DNA of 64,000 nucleotides. Source: Io17-Chloro-G2 sp965226915 (GTDB taxonomy: Bacteria; Chloroflexota; Dehalococcoidia; Lucifugimonadales; UBA3495). Of this stretch, positions 1 to 7,715 are shown piece by piece. The notes beneath the pieces were generated by a model. The model searched no databases, had not been told where the DNA came from, and worked only from the letters and a program-made list of their open reading frames with translations. Location of the stretch: NCBI GenBank assembly GCA_965226915.1, contig CBDDEJ010000009.1:310001-374000 (forward strand), read 5' to 3'. The position numbers were made by a program, and so were the translations under genes. Within the stretch, counting starts at the first letter, position 1. Every line of letters begins with the position of its first letter.

Positions 1-372
1 ATAGAGGCGGCGCAGGTCATCGAGGAGTTGATCCAGCTTGCCAGAGATATACGGGAGGCCAACGCGCGCGGCGAGCGGCTAGGACTCTCGGAGGATGAGT
101 TGGCCTTCTACGACGCGCTGGAAACCAACGACAGCGCGGTGCAGGTGTTGGGCGACGAAACCCTTCGTGCCATAGCCCGTGAGTTGGTCGACACCGTGCG
201 GAGCAACGTCACTATCGACTGGACGCTGCGGGAGAACGTCCGCGCCAAGCTCCGGGCGATGGTCAAGCGCATCCTGCGCAAGCACGGCTACCCGCCGGAT
301 AAGCAGGAGAAGGCGACAGTCACTGTCCTTGAGCAGGCAGAAGTGCTGTCAGAAGGCTGGGCGACTGTCTGA
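1..372 (+). CDS. hsdR: Type I restriction endonuclease subunit R, C-terminal end (partial)
   Basis: The frame is open from the first base, so the gene begins left of the window; about 123 residues remain. The sequence matches the C-terminal helical region of HsdR proteins (known family feature: LARDIREANARGERLGLSEDE, then a NVTIDWTLRENVRAKLR stretch and a KRILRKHGYPPDKQ tail), which joins the motor subunit to the modification complex. The motor and nuclease domains are not in view. It ends normally at TGA. No intact hsdM or hsdS follows, so it may be an orphan part of a decayed system. The family call is good; activity cannot be judged. Confidence 0.8.
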   Translation: MEAAQVIEELIQLARDIREANARGERLGLSEDELAFYDALETNDSAVQVLGDETLRAIARELVDTVRSNVTIDWTLRENVRAKLRAMVKRILRKHGYPPDKQEKATVTVLEQAEVLSEGWATV

Positions 373-735
373 GGGATTGCAGACGCGAAGACATCATCCA
401 CATGGGCCTAGCGAGAACTCACAGCGCTAGCCGCATCTCGAAAATGGTTCTGCCTACCGTCAACTTAGGCCCACCTAACTGGACAAAATCAAGAACCTTT
501 GTGATGAGGTTCAAACTGCAAGCGTAATCGGACATCTCCCTGCCTGCAACATGCAAATGCCAAGCCCTTGCTGTCATGGCGGGGGCTTTTTCTTTGGGAG
601 TCCGGTACCCCCAAGGATTGTTGAGCGGCTGCTTGCGCTGGCAGGGTCAGAGGAAGCCGACTCCTATTGCCGGTTTCAAATGCCAATGACGGGCCGACCG
701 GTCTATCTCAACTACCAAGAACCGCCTTCATCGGA
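373..735. other. Gene-poor gap, 373-735
   Basis: No reading frame here resembles a protein I recognise, and I see no RNA gene. It lies between the HsdR tail and a transposase scrap and is probably eroded mobile DNA. Confidence 0.4.
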
Positions 736-780
736 GGAATTCAACGGACCCTTCCGTCAGGAGTGCCTGAATGAGAACCC
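736..780 (+). pseudogene. IS3-type transposase scrap
   Basis: A short frame reads EEFNGPFRQECLNEN. This matches the conserved stretch around the catalytic glutamate of IS3-family OrfB transposases (usually ESFNGxFRDECLNE). Nothing on either side continues the protein, so it is a remnant of about 15 residues. It differs from the IS3 transposase near 34 kb, which has VERLWRSIKYEE at this position, so it came from another element. Confidence 0.55.
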
Positions 781-816
781 AGGTCGACCGCCCACGAGTA
801 GCGCAGTTTTCTGTTG

Positions 817-1080
817 CTATTGCGTCCTTCGTATGAGGATTTCCTGGAAAGGGGAGTCGGACAGGCTGGCTTCGTCCAGCATCCGGCGGAACTGGGGCCG
901 GTCGGCGATGCGCCCGCTCTCGGCCTCGTCAATGTACTCGCGGGTGACTACGTAGCCGTTCTTCTCGGCGTAGTCCCGGAGCGCTCGCATCTGGGCTGCC
1001 ACCGAGAGGTCCACGTCCTGGCGGTCGCTGGAGACCCGGGCGTACAGGGCCGCCGGGGTCAGGTCATATCGTTCATTCAT
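817..1080 (-). pseudogene. Serine recombinase N-terminal fragment
   Basis: The 87-residue product begins with AALYARVSSDRQ, the catalytic-serine motif of the resolvase/invertase N-terminal domain (serine at about residue 17), and continues with ALRDYAEKNGYVV and a YIDEAESG motif typical of large serine recombinases. It stops at residue 87, before the rest of the catalytic domain and the DNA-binding region, so it cannot be a working recombinase. The IS3 scrap lies just beyond the break. Its start overlaps the stop of a small upstream frame, suggesting translational coupling in the original operon. Confidence 0.75.
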
Positions 1081-1168
1081 TAGCTCCTCCTTCGGTCTCT
1101 TCCTGGGTTGTTTGGCGGGAGCGCAGCCGTTCCAGTCGTTCCTGCCGGCGCAACTCCCTTTCTTCCAT
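1073..1168 (-). CDS. Short charged C-terminal fragment upstream of the recombinase
   Basis: A 31-residue frame rich in Glu, Arg and Gln (MEERELRRQERLERLR start) ends with TGA overlapping the recombinase ATG. An AGGAGG lies just before that ATG. It is probably the coiled-coil tail of a gene co-transcribed with the recombinase, cut at about 1168 where the fibronectin-like fragment begins on the other strand. Function unknown. Confidence 0.4.
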   Translation of the reverse strand: MEERELRRQERLERLRSRQTTQEETEGGANE

Positions 1169-1697
1169 GTACCGGGTGAAGGCCGTGAACCAGCACGGGG
1201 CCAGCACGTGGTCCAAGTTCGTCCGGGCCAATACCCCGGCGGCTCCCACGGCGGAGCCGACTCAGGCCCAGCAGACGACCTGCCAGCTGGGACAGTTCAA
1301 CGATTTTAAGGTTGAAAGCTCCGGCGGGGTATTCACAGCTACCTGGGACTATCCGGATGGTTGCGACGCGACCACTTTTCCGGGGGATTTCGACATTGTC
1401 GTAGAGTGGAAGCGGTTGTTCAGCATCAACGTCGGGAGTGACGGCGACGGCGTCACCTGGGACGACGGCTCCTGGGATGAGTTCCGCGAGGCTAGTTGTG
1501 AAGAGGGGACCGTGACAACCACGTGTACCTTCGGGCGCAACACTATCGAAACCGGCGAGCAATTTGTCGTAAGGGTCAAGACCGTCGGCAGCAATGGCTC
1601 GGACACGACGAGAGCAGTGGGAGTCTTTCCCTTTGTCGCGTCAAGTAGAGGCGCGAACGATGCGATGCTGTTGGGGCCTCCGCTTGCGCGACTCTAG
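1167..1697 (+). pseudogene. Fibronectin type III-like surface protein fragment
   Basis: The frame opens with YRVKAVNQHGASTWSKFVRA, a good match to the last strands of a fibronectin type III domain. It continues with a threonine/serine-rich beta-type region carrying paired cysteines (CQLGQF...CDATTF; CEEGTVTTTCTF). There is no signal peptide and no full upstream domain, so the N-terminus is missing. The end (about 1635-1697) reads as unrelated sequence up to a TAG lying within the CTAG target of the first small repeat. It is most likely a relocated piece of a large secreted repeat protein. Confidence 0.5.
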
Positions 1698-1868
1698 AAA
1701 CTCGGACGGAAACCCCGATTCTCTCCAAGCTGCCGTTTTCTTAGCGATGATTGTCGATGTAACAGTGGGTTCTTGAACCGTATTACAGACACTATCATGC
1801 CACATAAGACTATAATACGTCTGTCTGGCGTAGCGCGAAACCCGGCCAATGGCTTTCCGGCCAGACCT
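1698..1868 (+). mobile_element. MITE-1 copy a (171 bp)
   Basis: One of five near-identical 171-bp copies in the window. It is bounded by CTAG at 1694-1697 and 1869-1872. The ends are imperfect inverted repeats: AAACTCGGACGGAAACC at the left and AGGTCTGGCCGGAAAGCC read inward from the right. It encodes no protein. The last part can fold on itself (GTCTGGC pairing with GCCAGAC). Confidence 0.8.
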
Positions 1869-1872
1869 CTAG

Positions 1873-2043
1873 AAACTCGGACGGAAACCCCGATTCTCTC
1901 CAAGCTGCCGTTTTCTTAGCGACGATTGTCGATGTAACAGTGGGTTCTTGAACCGTATTAAAGACACTATCATGCCACATAAGACTATAATACGTCTGTC
2001 TGGCGTAGCGCGAAACCCGGCCAATGGCTTTCCGGCCAGACCT
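1873..2043 (+). mobile_element. MITE-1 copy b (171 bp), tandem with copy a
   Basis: This copy follows copy a directly and shares the CTAG at 1869-1872; its right CTAG is 2044-2047. It differs from copy a by only a few bases (for example gacgattg/gatgattg, attaaag/attacag). The shared CTAG indicates insertion of one element at the border of the other. Confidence 0.8.
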
Positions 2044-2090
2044 CTAGGTTGGCTTGTGCCGTGCTGGTGGGCGCTAGGCAGCGTATATGA

Positions 2091-2363
2091 TTCCCCTTCA
2101 CCTATGACGACCAACCGGCTCTGACCTTCGCCTTCGAGAAGTTCGCCTACGCCGTGGCCGAGAGCGATGACCACGACACCCAGGACGCCGAGGAACAAAA
2201 GGTGGAGGTGAAGGGGAGGCTCAGTGCGGCGCTGGAGCGGGGCCGTCACCATCTGATACCATGGCGTCCTAACCGAGTGACATTTATGCTGGCCTTCGAC
2301 ACCGCGGTGGTACACGATATCGCCGCCCTTGACACAACCTATCTTTCGGTGGTGTCGGCATAA
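2091..2363 (+). CDS. Hypothetical protein fragment
   Basis: The frame opens after a TGA at 2088-2090 and reads FTYDDQPALTFAFEKFAYAV and an acidic AESDDHDTQDAEEQKVEVKG stretch before losing protein-like character. I do not recognise it. The absence of a start with a ribosome binding site, and the flanking mobile elements, suggest a displaced fragment. Confidence 0.25.
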   Translation, partial: FPFTYDDQPALTFAFEKFAYAVAESDDHDTQDAEEQKVEVKGRLSAALERGRHHLIPWRPNRVTFMLAFDTAVVHDIAALDTTYLSVVSA

Positions 2364-2474
2364 AGTCTGCTGTCCCAGTCGCATATGTGCCTAACGCTTC
2401 TTGGCCATTGATGTTCATCTGTGCGCAGGTGCTAAGGTGATGTTCGCTATACGCTACCACGTTCGTCTGATTCA

Positions 2475-2799
2475 TCAGTTAAGTGATATGAGCGCGAAGA
2501 CCTCATCATCGACTATCCAAGTATCGATGGAAACGAGGCCGAATCCGATGGCACCGCCCGCGCTGGTTTCCCAGCTGCCCAGGTCCTCATGACCCGTGTG
2601 CTCAACGCCGGTTTGCCAAGAGAGTTGTACCAAACTCGTTTCAGGAACACGCATCCATCGGTGAATCCTGATCCCGGCTGCGATTGCGTCGTTATTAGGA
2701 GACGCCTCGATGACGCGGAGCTTGGGCTCATATTTCAGATGGCCGCGGGAGTCGGCTTGGGAACGAGCCTCGGAACGTTTAACTCGCATAGCACATCTT
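2475..2799 (-). CDS. Hypothetical protein fragment
   Basis: This minus-strand frame ends with a stretch that looks like a real protein (KLRVIEASPNNDAIAAG, WETSAGGAIGFGLVSIDTW, VDDEVFALI). No family is recognised. The frame runs further upstream (to 2978) into the region of a plus-strand candidate, so the upstream part may be chance. Listed as a possible truncated gene only. Confidence 0.25.
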
Positions 2800-2839
2800 A
2801 TATACCAAGCTGGCCGATCCACATGCGGAAGCAAGGCGA

Positions 2840-3157
2840 GTGCTGAGGCTTGCCGACTGGCTTCTTCCGCTACCGAGGCACGAAGGGCGTCTGCACCTTG
2901 GAAACTCAGTCCCAGCGTCCCTGGGCTTAGCCCTGACCCGGCTGGTCGGCCTGCTGCTGCGGGAAGGGGTGTTGACACCGGATGAGGTTGACGGTCTGAT
3001 AACAGGATTGCTGACTTCCCACGCAGCGCCGACAGGGACTACCACGCTAGCCGGTTGGCTTGGCGAATACGGAAAGGGCTTGGGTCGCAGCTACGTGTCT
3101 GAACTTCCGGTAACTTCACCCGCAATCGCTGATGGTTTAACTAGACCTCAAGCATAA
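2840..3157 (+). CDS. Hypothetical protein, leucine-rich alpha-helical
   Basis: A 105-residue frame from a GTG; the same frame is open further upstream (LADPHAEARRV). It is mainly helical and leucine-rich (LADWLLPLPRHEGRLHLGN, ALTRLVGLLLREGVLTPDEVDGLI). No family is recognised. The overlapping minus-strand frame is an alternative. The next gene on the other strand (ImmA/IrrE) is convergent with it. Confidence 0.35.
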   Translation: MLRLADWLLPLPRHEGRLHLGNSVPASLGLALTRLVGLLLREGVLTPDEVDGLITGLLTSHAAPTGTTTLAGWLGEYGKGLGRSYVSELPVTSPAIADGLTRPQA

Positions 3158-3204
3158 CCGAACCCCAGGGTGTGGCCCCCCACCAACTATTTTGAAGTTT
3201 CGTG

Positions 3205-3765
3205 TTACTTGGGTACGGCTCGGTTTTGTCTCAAGACACCGGTGACGTTCATCCGGTACCGCGCCATCCCTTCGCTAACCCCACATCTCCTTGCGATTTC
3301 TTTCGCGCTTTGTCCTCTCCGGACTTCGGATAGGAGCAATGCCCGGGGCAACAGCAGACAACCAGACAACCAAGCGGCCTCTTCCTCCTGAACAGGGTCG
3401 CATGAAAGGAATGTGACATCACCGAGCTTTTCGACCCGGCTTAACTCATGACTAAGGAGGGTGTGCGCAAGCTCGTGTGCTAGATCGCTGGCACGCCGGG
3501 ATTCTGCGCAAAGGGGGTTGTAAACAATCACCACACGGTCAGCAGAAGGGCGTAGCGTGCAGGCAGAGAAGGCACCCGGTTGCGCTTCTTCAAGCTCCAG
3601 GAACCTCTCTCGGGGAACTAAGTCATCTCCGGCGCGAACTTCGATGCCCAGCAACTCGGCGAGAGCTTCGGGCGATACAGGCTCAGCGGCATTCATCTCC
3701 AGTTCCACCCGCACGTTTCTCGCGATTCTCTCAGCTTCCGACTTAAACCCTCTACGCAGGGCCAT
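3205..3765 (-). CDS. ImmA/IrrE family metallo-endopeptidase
   Basis: The 186-residue protein carries the zinc-peptidase motif HELAH (in DLAHELAHTLLSHE, about residue 97) and a downstream EEEAAWLSGCLLLP segment, both typical of ImmA/IrrE (DUF955) proteins. These often cleave a repressor or antitoxin to switch on a mobile element or stress response. A short helical C-terminus (AKEIARRCGVSEGMARYRMN) looks like a helix-turn-helix. The start ATGGCCCTG follows GAGG. Upstream lies the broken methylase; if the two small elements between them are removed, the methylase frame ends over this start codon. The HTH partner normally paired with ImmA is not visible. Length fits the family, and the gene appears intact. 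Confidence 0.85.
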   Translation of the reverse strand: MALRRGFKSEAERIARNVRVELEMNAAEPVSPEALAELLGIEVRAGDDLVPRERFLELEEAQPGAFSACTLRPSADRVVIVYNPLCAESRRASDLAHELAHTLLSHELSRVEKLGDVTFLSCDPVQEEEAAWLSGCLLLPRALLLSEVRRGQSAKEIARRCGVSEGMARYRMNVTGVLRQNRAVPK

Positions 3766-3792
3766 CGTTGATTTCCTCTGTCAGTACCCTAG

Positions 3793-3937
3793 TACTACAA
3801 CGACGCGTTATGAGAAAACACGCTCAGGTCTTCTTCTTCAGCTACGGACCGTTCATCATGGGAGACTCGCACTCGTTCGTTGCCAGCTTCAAAATCCGCC
3901 CACGAGTTACCTTGTAGGATAACACGTCGTTGTAGTA
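3793..3937 (-). mobile_element. MITE-2 copy a (145 bp)
   Basis: One of four copies of a 145-bp element with 19-bp terminal inverted repeats (TACTACAACGACGCGTTAT; one C/T variant at one end here). CTAG flanks both sides (3789-3792 and 3938-3941). It has no coding capacity of its own. It sits between ImmA/IrrE and the methylase remnant and directly abuts a MITE-1 copy. Confidence 0.85.
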
Positions 3938-3941
3938 CTAG

Positions 3942-4112
3942 AGGTCTGGCCGGAAAGCCATTGGCCGGGTTTCGCGCTACGCCAGACAGACGTATTATAG
4001 TCTTATATGGCATGATAGTGTCTGTAATACGGTCCAAAAACCCACTGTTACATCGATAATCGTCGCTAAGAAAACGGCAGCTTGGAGAGAATCGGGGTTT
4101 CCGTCCGAGTTT
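3942..4112 (-). mobile_element. MITE-1 copy c (171 bp, reversed)
   Basis: A reversed copy of the 171-bp element, bounded by CTAG at 3938-3941 (shared with the adjacent MITE-2) and 4113-4116. It cuts off the C-terminal end of the methylase gene. Confidence 0.8.
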
Positions 4113-5595
4113 CTAGATAATAGGTCTCGGACCTCTTCGGGTGCTCTTCCTCCCGCAGATATTGCGACTGCTGCATCCAAAAGGGACGGCTGTACCGTCT
4201 TGGCAAGGAGGTCCAACGAGCCAATGGCCACGTTATTGTTCCCTTGTTCACCGAAGGGCATGGTCAATAGGCATTCGCCATCAAAGGGCGTGTCCGGATG
4301 GCTCCCGGCGAGCATTGCCGCTGTCAGATGAACCGCGATATTTAGGACGTCGAGTCCAACCAATCCATGGCGCATCATGGGCCCGTGTAGTTTTCGCGGG
4401 TCTCCCCCGTGCAATTCGTGAAGCAGCGATATTCGTTGGTAGGCCATAGATAGCAAAGTCCCGGTCCCACACGCGAAGTCTCCTACTTGGGCGCTGGCTA
4501 GTGTCTCCTCGTCCTCCCATTCTGCACCGCCTGGAGGCATGTTGTCTGGCAAAGCGAGGGCTGCCAGTAGTGCGGCGGCCTCTGGCCGCGTGTAATAGGT
4601 CGCGAGAAATTGACGGTCGGCGATGAGTTTTTGAAAGACGACGCCCGTAAGATCGTGTGAACGAGTCACTCCTCCTGTCACCAGTTGACGACTCGTTTCC
4701 CAGAGCCGTCCTAATACTACAACGACGCGTTATCCTACAAGGTAACTCGTGGGCGGATTTTGAAGCTGGCAACGAACGAGTGCGAGTCTCCCATGATGAA
4801 CGGTCCGTAGCTGAAGAAGAAGACCTGAGCGTGTTTTCTCATAACGCGTCGTTGTAGTACTAATACACCACTGGCCGTAGCAGTTGGCATGAGTCCCAGC
4901 ATCTCTTTGGCAGACCAGAAGATTGGCCAATAGTTGACCGCCAAGATGCGCTCCCATTCTAGGCGGATGCCGCTGTCATCGAATACGCCCCCGTTGCGGA
5001 AGGATTCAACGGGCCGGACTGCTCGTCCACCACTCTCCTTGCCGCTTTTAACTTGGAATTGGACTTCAGCAAGAGACTCGTGAAACACCAGGGCGTTGGC
5101 TATGACGGTCATTGCCATACGTCTGGTCTGTCCGTCATCGTCATCTGATTGGCCTAGTACGCTGGCTACGTTCGCTCCGAGTTGACTCCCGTAAGCGTGC
5201 CGACGGGTGAACTCTACTGCTGCGAACCTTACCCCGTCTTCGAGCTCTTTGGCGAGTTCCTCGATCCTCGGTGGTGGAGCTGCAGCACGGTGCACCAGTA
5301 CGGCTAGATCCCTGACGCTGCCTCGGATCCATCCACGTGACGGCATTCGGTCTGGCGACTCGCCAGGCCTGTGTGTACAAAGGACGTACTCCAAATCGTT
5401 GGAACTGTTTATCGCCTTTCGCAACGCCGCACCATTGGGTGACCGTACGGCAGGTGGATAGACCAGGGCGATCGAAGTTTCTATTTGTCGGCCTGTGCTA
5501 GCGACAATTCGGCCAAGCCTCGCCTTTGCGTCTTTCTCAGCGGAGCCACCCGCTCGCCTCCGCGATGAGAATATCTGGACGGCCGCTGCTGTCAC
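4113..5595 (-). pseudogene. N-6 DNA methylase, interrupted by MITE-2
   Basis: Two minus-strand pieces form one protein when the 145-bp element at 4715-4859 and one CTAA copy are removed; the junction then reads TASGVLGRLWETSRQLVTGG in frame. The C-terminal piece has methyltransferase motif I (VGDFACGTGTLLSMAY) preceded by FLATYYTRPEAAALLA, typical of type I/II N6-adenine methylases. The catalytic NPPY/F motif is absent because the protein is cut at 4113. Across the two elements at 3793-4112 the frame could rejoin and end over the ImmA/IrrE start, but a longer deletion is equally possible. The N-terminal end runs into an unrelated fragment at about 5600, so both ends may be truncated. Confidence 0.75.
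4715..4859 (+). mobile_element. MITE-2 copy b (145 bp)
   Basis: It has the same 19-bp inverted ends as the other copies but is flanked by CTAA on both sides (4711-4714, 4860-4863). This shows that the duplicated target is 4 bp and need not be CTAG. It adds 149 bp to the methylase frame and so breaks it. Confidence 0.9.
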
Positions 5596-5601
5596 GCTCA
5601 G

Positions 5602-5727
5602 GTGGTGGACAAGGACGGGGTTCCCCTGACCAACGAGGAGCTTTCCCGCAAGCGCCGCGACTGCGACCTGTGCGGCTCCGCGCTCTGGAGAGTGAAGGCC
5701 GGACGCGGGTGGTACTATCTCTGCTAG
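5602..5727 (+). pseudogene. Zinc-ribbon C-terminal fragment, possibly of a helicase-like protein
   Basis: A 41-residue tail (VDKDGVPLTNEELSRKRRDC) followed by CDLCGSALWR and GWYYLC has cysteine pairs that suggest a zinc ribbon. Similar text occurs in helicase/restriction-associated proteins, but I cannot name the family with certainty. Its N-terminus is lost at the junction with the methylase remnant on the other strand. Confidence 0.35.
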
Positions 5728-5836
5728 CGATTTGGTCTCTTAAGGAAGATGCGCGGGGCAAAGCTAATTAGCCAGGACTGGTCGCGCTGTGACTGGCCGA
5801 CAATTTCACAGTAGAAATTATCTTCAGGAGATGAGG

Positions 5837-6175
5837 ATGAAGTCAGCCCTAGAGGCTCAACAGGTACTTCGCTGGTTAATGATTGTGCGATGGATTGCCC
5901 TGGCGGATCTGGTACTGCTCATAGTGCTGCTCGTTGCCTCCTTTGCCAACAACGAGAAAATGGTACAGATTTTTGGGCTTACCCACGGAATCGTTTTCCT
6001 GGCACTCATCGCCATCGTAGGAATCGGGGCGGTCCAGAAACTCTGGACTTGGTGGTTTCTCGTCGGCACTCTGGTTACCACAGGCCCTCCCGGTGCTTTG
6101 GTTGGGGAAGTCCTAATTGCGCGCAAAGCCAAAGCCATCCTCGTGACATCGAAAGGGGAAACTACCGATCGATAG
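5837..6175 (+). CDS. DUF3817-like integral membrane protein
   Basis: A 112-residue protein with three hydrophobic segments: about residues 10-35 (RWIALADLVLLIVLLVASF), 45-65 (THGIVFLALIAIVGIGAV) and 68-95 (WWFLVGTLVTTGPPGALVGE). Their spacing resembles the DUF3817 family of small membrane proteins of unknown role. ATG at 5837 is preferred because AGGAG (5826-5830) is then at normal spacing; the ATG at 5831 touches it. It stands alone and appears intact between fragmentary regions. Confidence 0.65.
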   Translation: MKSALEAQQVLRWLMIVRWIALADLVLLIVLLVASFANNEKMVQIFGLTHGIVFLALIAIVGIGAVQKLWTWWFLVGTLVTTGPPGALVGEVLIARKAKAILVTSKGETTDR

Positions 6176-6308
6176 TTGTCAATGGCGCCGGGAAATTGGG
6201 CCACTGGGGCGGAGAAATCGTGTACCACCGACGTGATGACGGACGGCAGTAACTCAGGCAGAGTGGCGACGTTGCAGGAGCAGGAAAAGGCAGTGTCTAC
6301 GGTTCGGC

Positions 6309-7083
6309 CTATTCTTCGTCCCCTTCTTCTGAAGCTTGGGATGCGGCGTTGTCCCGGCTGTGCTTGAGCCGGTAGCTTTCTCCGTTCATCTCCAGGATGT
6401 GCACGTGGTGAGTGAGCCGGTCCAGCAATGCACCGGTGAGCCGTTCCGAGCCGAAGACCTCGGTCCACTCGTCGAAGGGAAGGTTGGTGGTCACCATGAT
6501 GGATCCCCGCTCGTAGCGCTGGCTGAAAACCTCGAAGAGCAGTTCCGCCCAGTGCAGGAGAGTGGCACGAAGCCCAGTCCGTCGATGATCAGCAGGTTCA
6601 GCCGGGACAGTTGCCGCTGCAGGTTGAGCAGCCGTCTCTTGTCCCGGGCCTCGATCAGCTCGTGGACCAGACTGGCGGCGGTGCTCACGGACGTAGTCCT
6701 TGATGATGGTGTAACCGCCGTCGAAGCCATACTCGTCCCTGAGCCGCTCGAAGATGCGCTTGGCGGTGTGGCGCTGCTTCTTGGAAACCTGGTGATCGTC
6801 TTCGAGGATGCGGTCGGTGACGCCCGTAAATGGCTCCTCCTGAGCTTGTCGAAGGATTGGGACGCTGCGGCGGACTCTGCTGCCGGTAGCCTGGCGGCAC
6901 GGAGTAAGCCAGCATTTTGCGCACGGTGTCCCGGTGCAGGCCGAACACCCGGGAGACCTCCCGTATGCTCATCCCATCCACCATCACCGCCCGTCGGATC
7001 CGTAGATACACGTCCACCTGGTACATCCATCCCACCACCCATAAGCACGACTTCGAACCTCTGGATGGCAGAGGACGGTACAT
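6309..7083 (-). pseudogene. IS21-family remnant (istA/istB, deleted and frameshifted)
   Basis: Three IS21 pieces occur in order. First is the IstA N-terminus (YQVDVYLRIRRAVMVDGMSI, then IREVSRVFGLHRDTVRKML, the HTH region). Next is an internal IstA part in another frame (PFTGVTDRILEDDHQVSKKQ, GFDGGYTIIKDYVR). Last is the IstB C-terminal half (LVHELIEARDKRRLL, LLIIDGLGFVPL as Walker B, then VTTNLPFDEWTEVFGSERLT in a further frame). The IstA DDE domain and IstB Walker A are gone, and at least two frameshifts are visible. It cannot be autonomous. Confidence 0.8.
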
Positions 7084-7145
7084 TTTTCAACCGCCACAAT
7101 GTCGACGTCCAGCGAAAAAGTCCTAGCTAACTGGCCAGCAGAAAT

Positions 7146-7173
7146 GTCACATTCTCTCCATGGAGAATGTGAC
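7146..7173. promoter_or_regulatory. Inverted repeat across the transposase start codon
   Basis: GTCACATTCT (7146-7155) and AGAATGTGAC (7164-7173) form 10-bp arms around an 8-nt spacer that contains the ATG at 7160. In RNA this would hide the start codon. As DNA it may be the element terminus or a transposase-binding site. Confidence 0.5.
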
Positions 7174-7715
7174 TTTGACTCCGAAAGAACAGACGAGACT
7201 CCGGGTTCTGAACAGCCTGCTGGTAGAGCATATGACTCTGGATCAGGCGGCTACACTGATGGGAGTGAGCCCACGCCACACCCGGCGCATACTGGCGGAT
7301 TACCGGAAGAACGGCGCTGCATCCCTTGCCCATGGCCACCGGGGTCGGAAGCCGGCCAACGCTATTCCCGAGGCGACCAGGAGCAGGGTGGTTCACCTGG
7401 CTCGCACGGTGTACGAGGGAGCCAACCACACCCATCTATCAGAATTGCTCAGTGAACGCGAGGGCCTCGACATGGGCAGGACGACGCTACGGCGCATCCT
7501 GGTCAACGCCGGGCTCAGCAGTCCGCGGCGAAGGCGCCCGCCCAAGCACCGGGTGCGCCGGCAGCGGATGCCACGGGAAGGCATGCTGATCCAGATGGAT
7601 GGCAGTTACCACCGGTGGCTGGGCGAGGACGGACCTCAGTTCACCATACTGTTCGCGGTGGATGATGCCACGGGCTGCGTGGTCAACGCCCTCTTCTGCG
7701 ATCATGAGGATACCC
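7160..7715 (+). pseudogene. ISNCY-type DDE transposase, C-terminally truncated
   Basis: The protein begins with a tandem helix-turn-helix (MTLDQAATLMGVSPRHTRRIL, then ALRRIL-like and TTLRRILVNAGL segments). It proceeds to the first catalytic aspartate in LIQMDGSYHRWLG and to FAVDDATGCVVNALFCDHED. This arrangement is characteristic of the ISNCY/IS1202-like group. After HEDTL the sequence becomes the reverse complement of an integrase tail, so the second aspartate and glutamate are missing. The plus-strand frame continues to 7849 only as a shadow of the integrase. Confidence 0.7.

Noticed and set aside
551..955. 134-residue plus-strand frame called as a gene
   Set aside because: Only the 15-residue IS3 motif (736-780) is protein-like; the rest overlaps the serine recombinase on the other strand and gaps.
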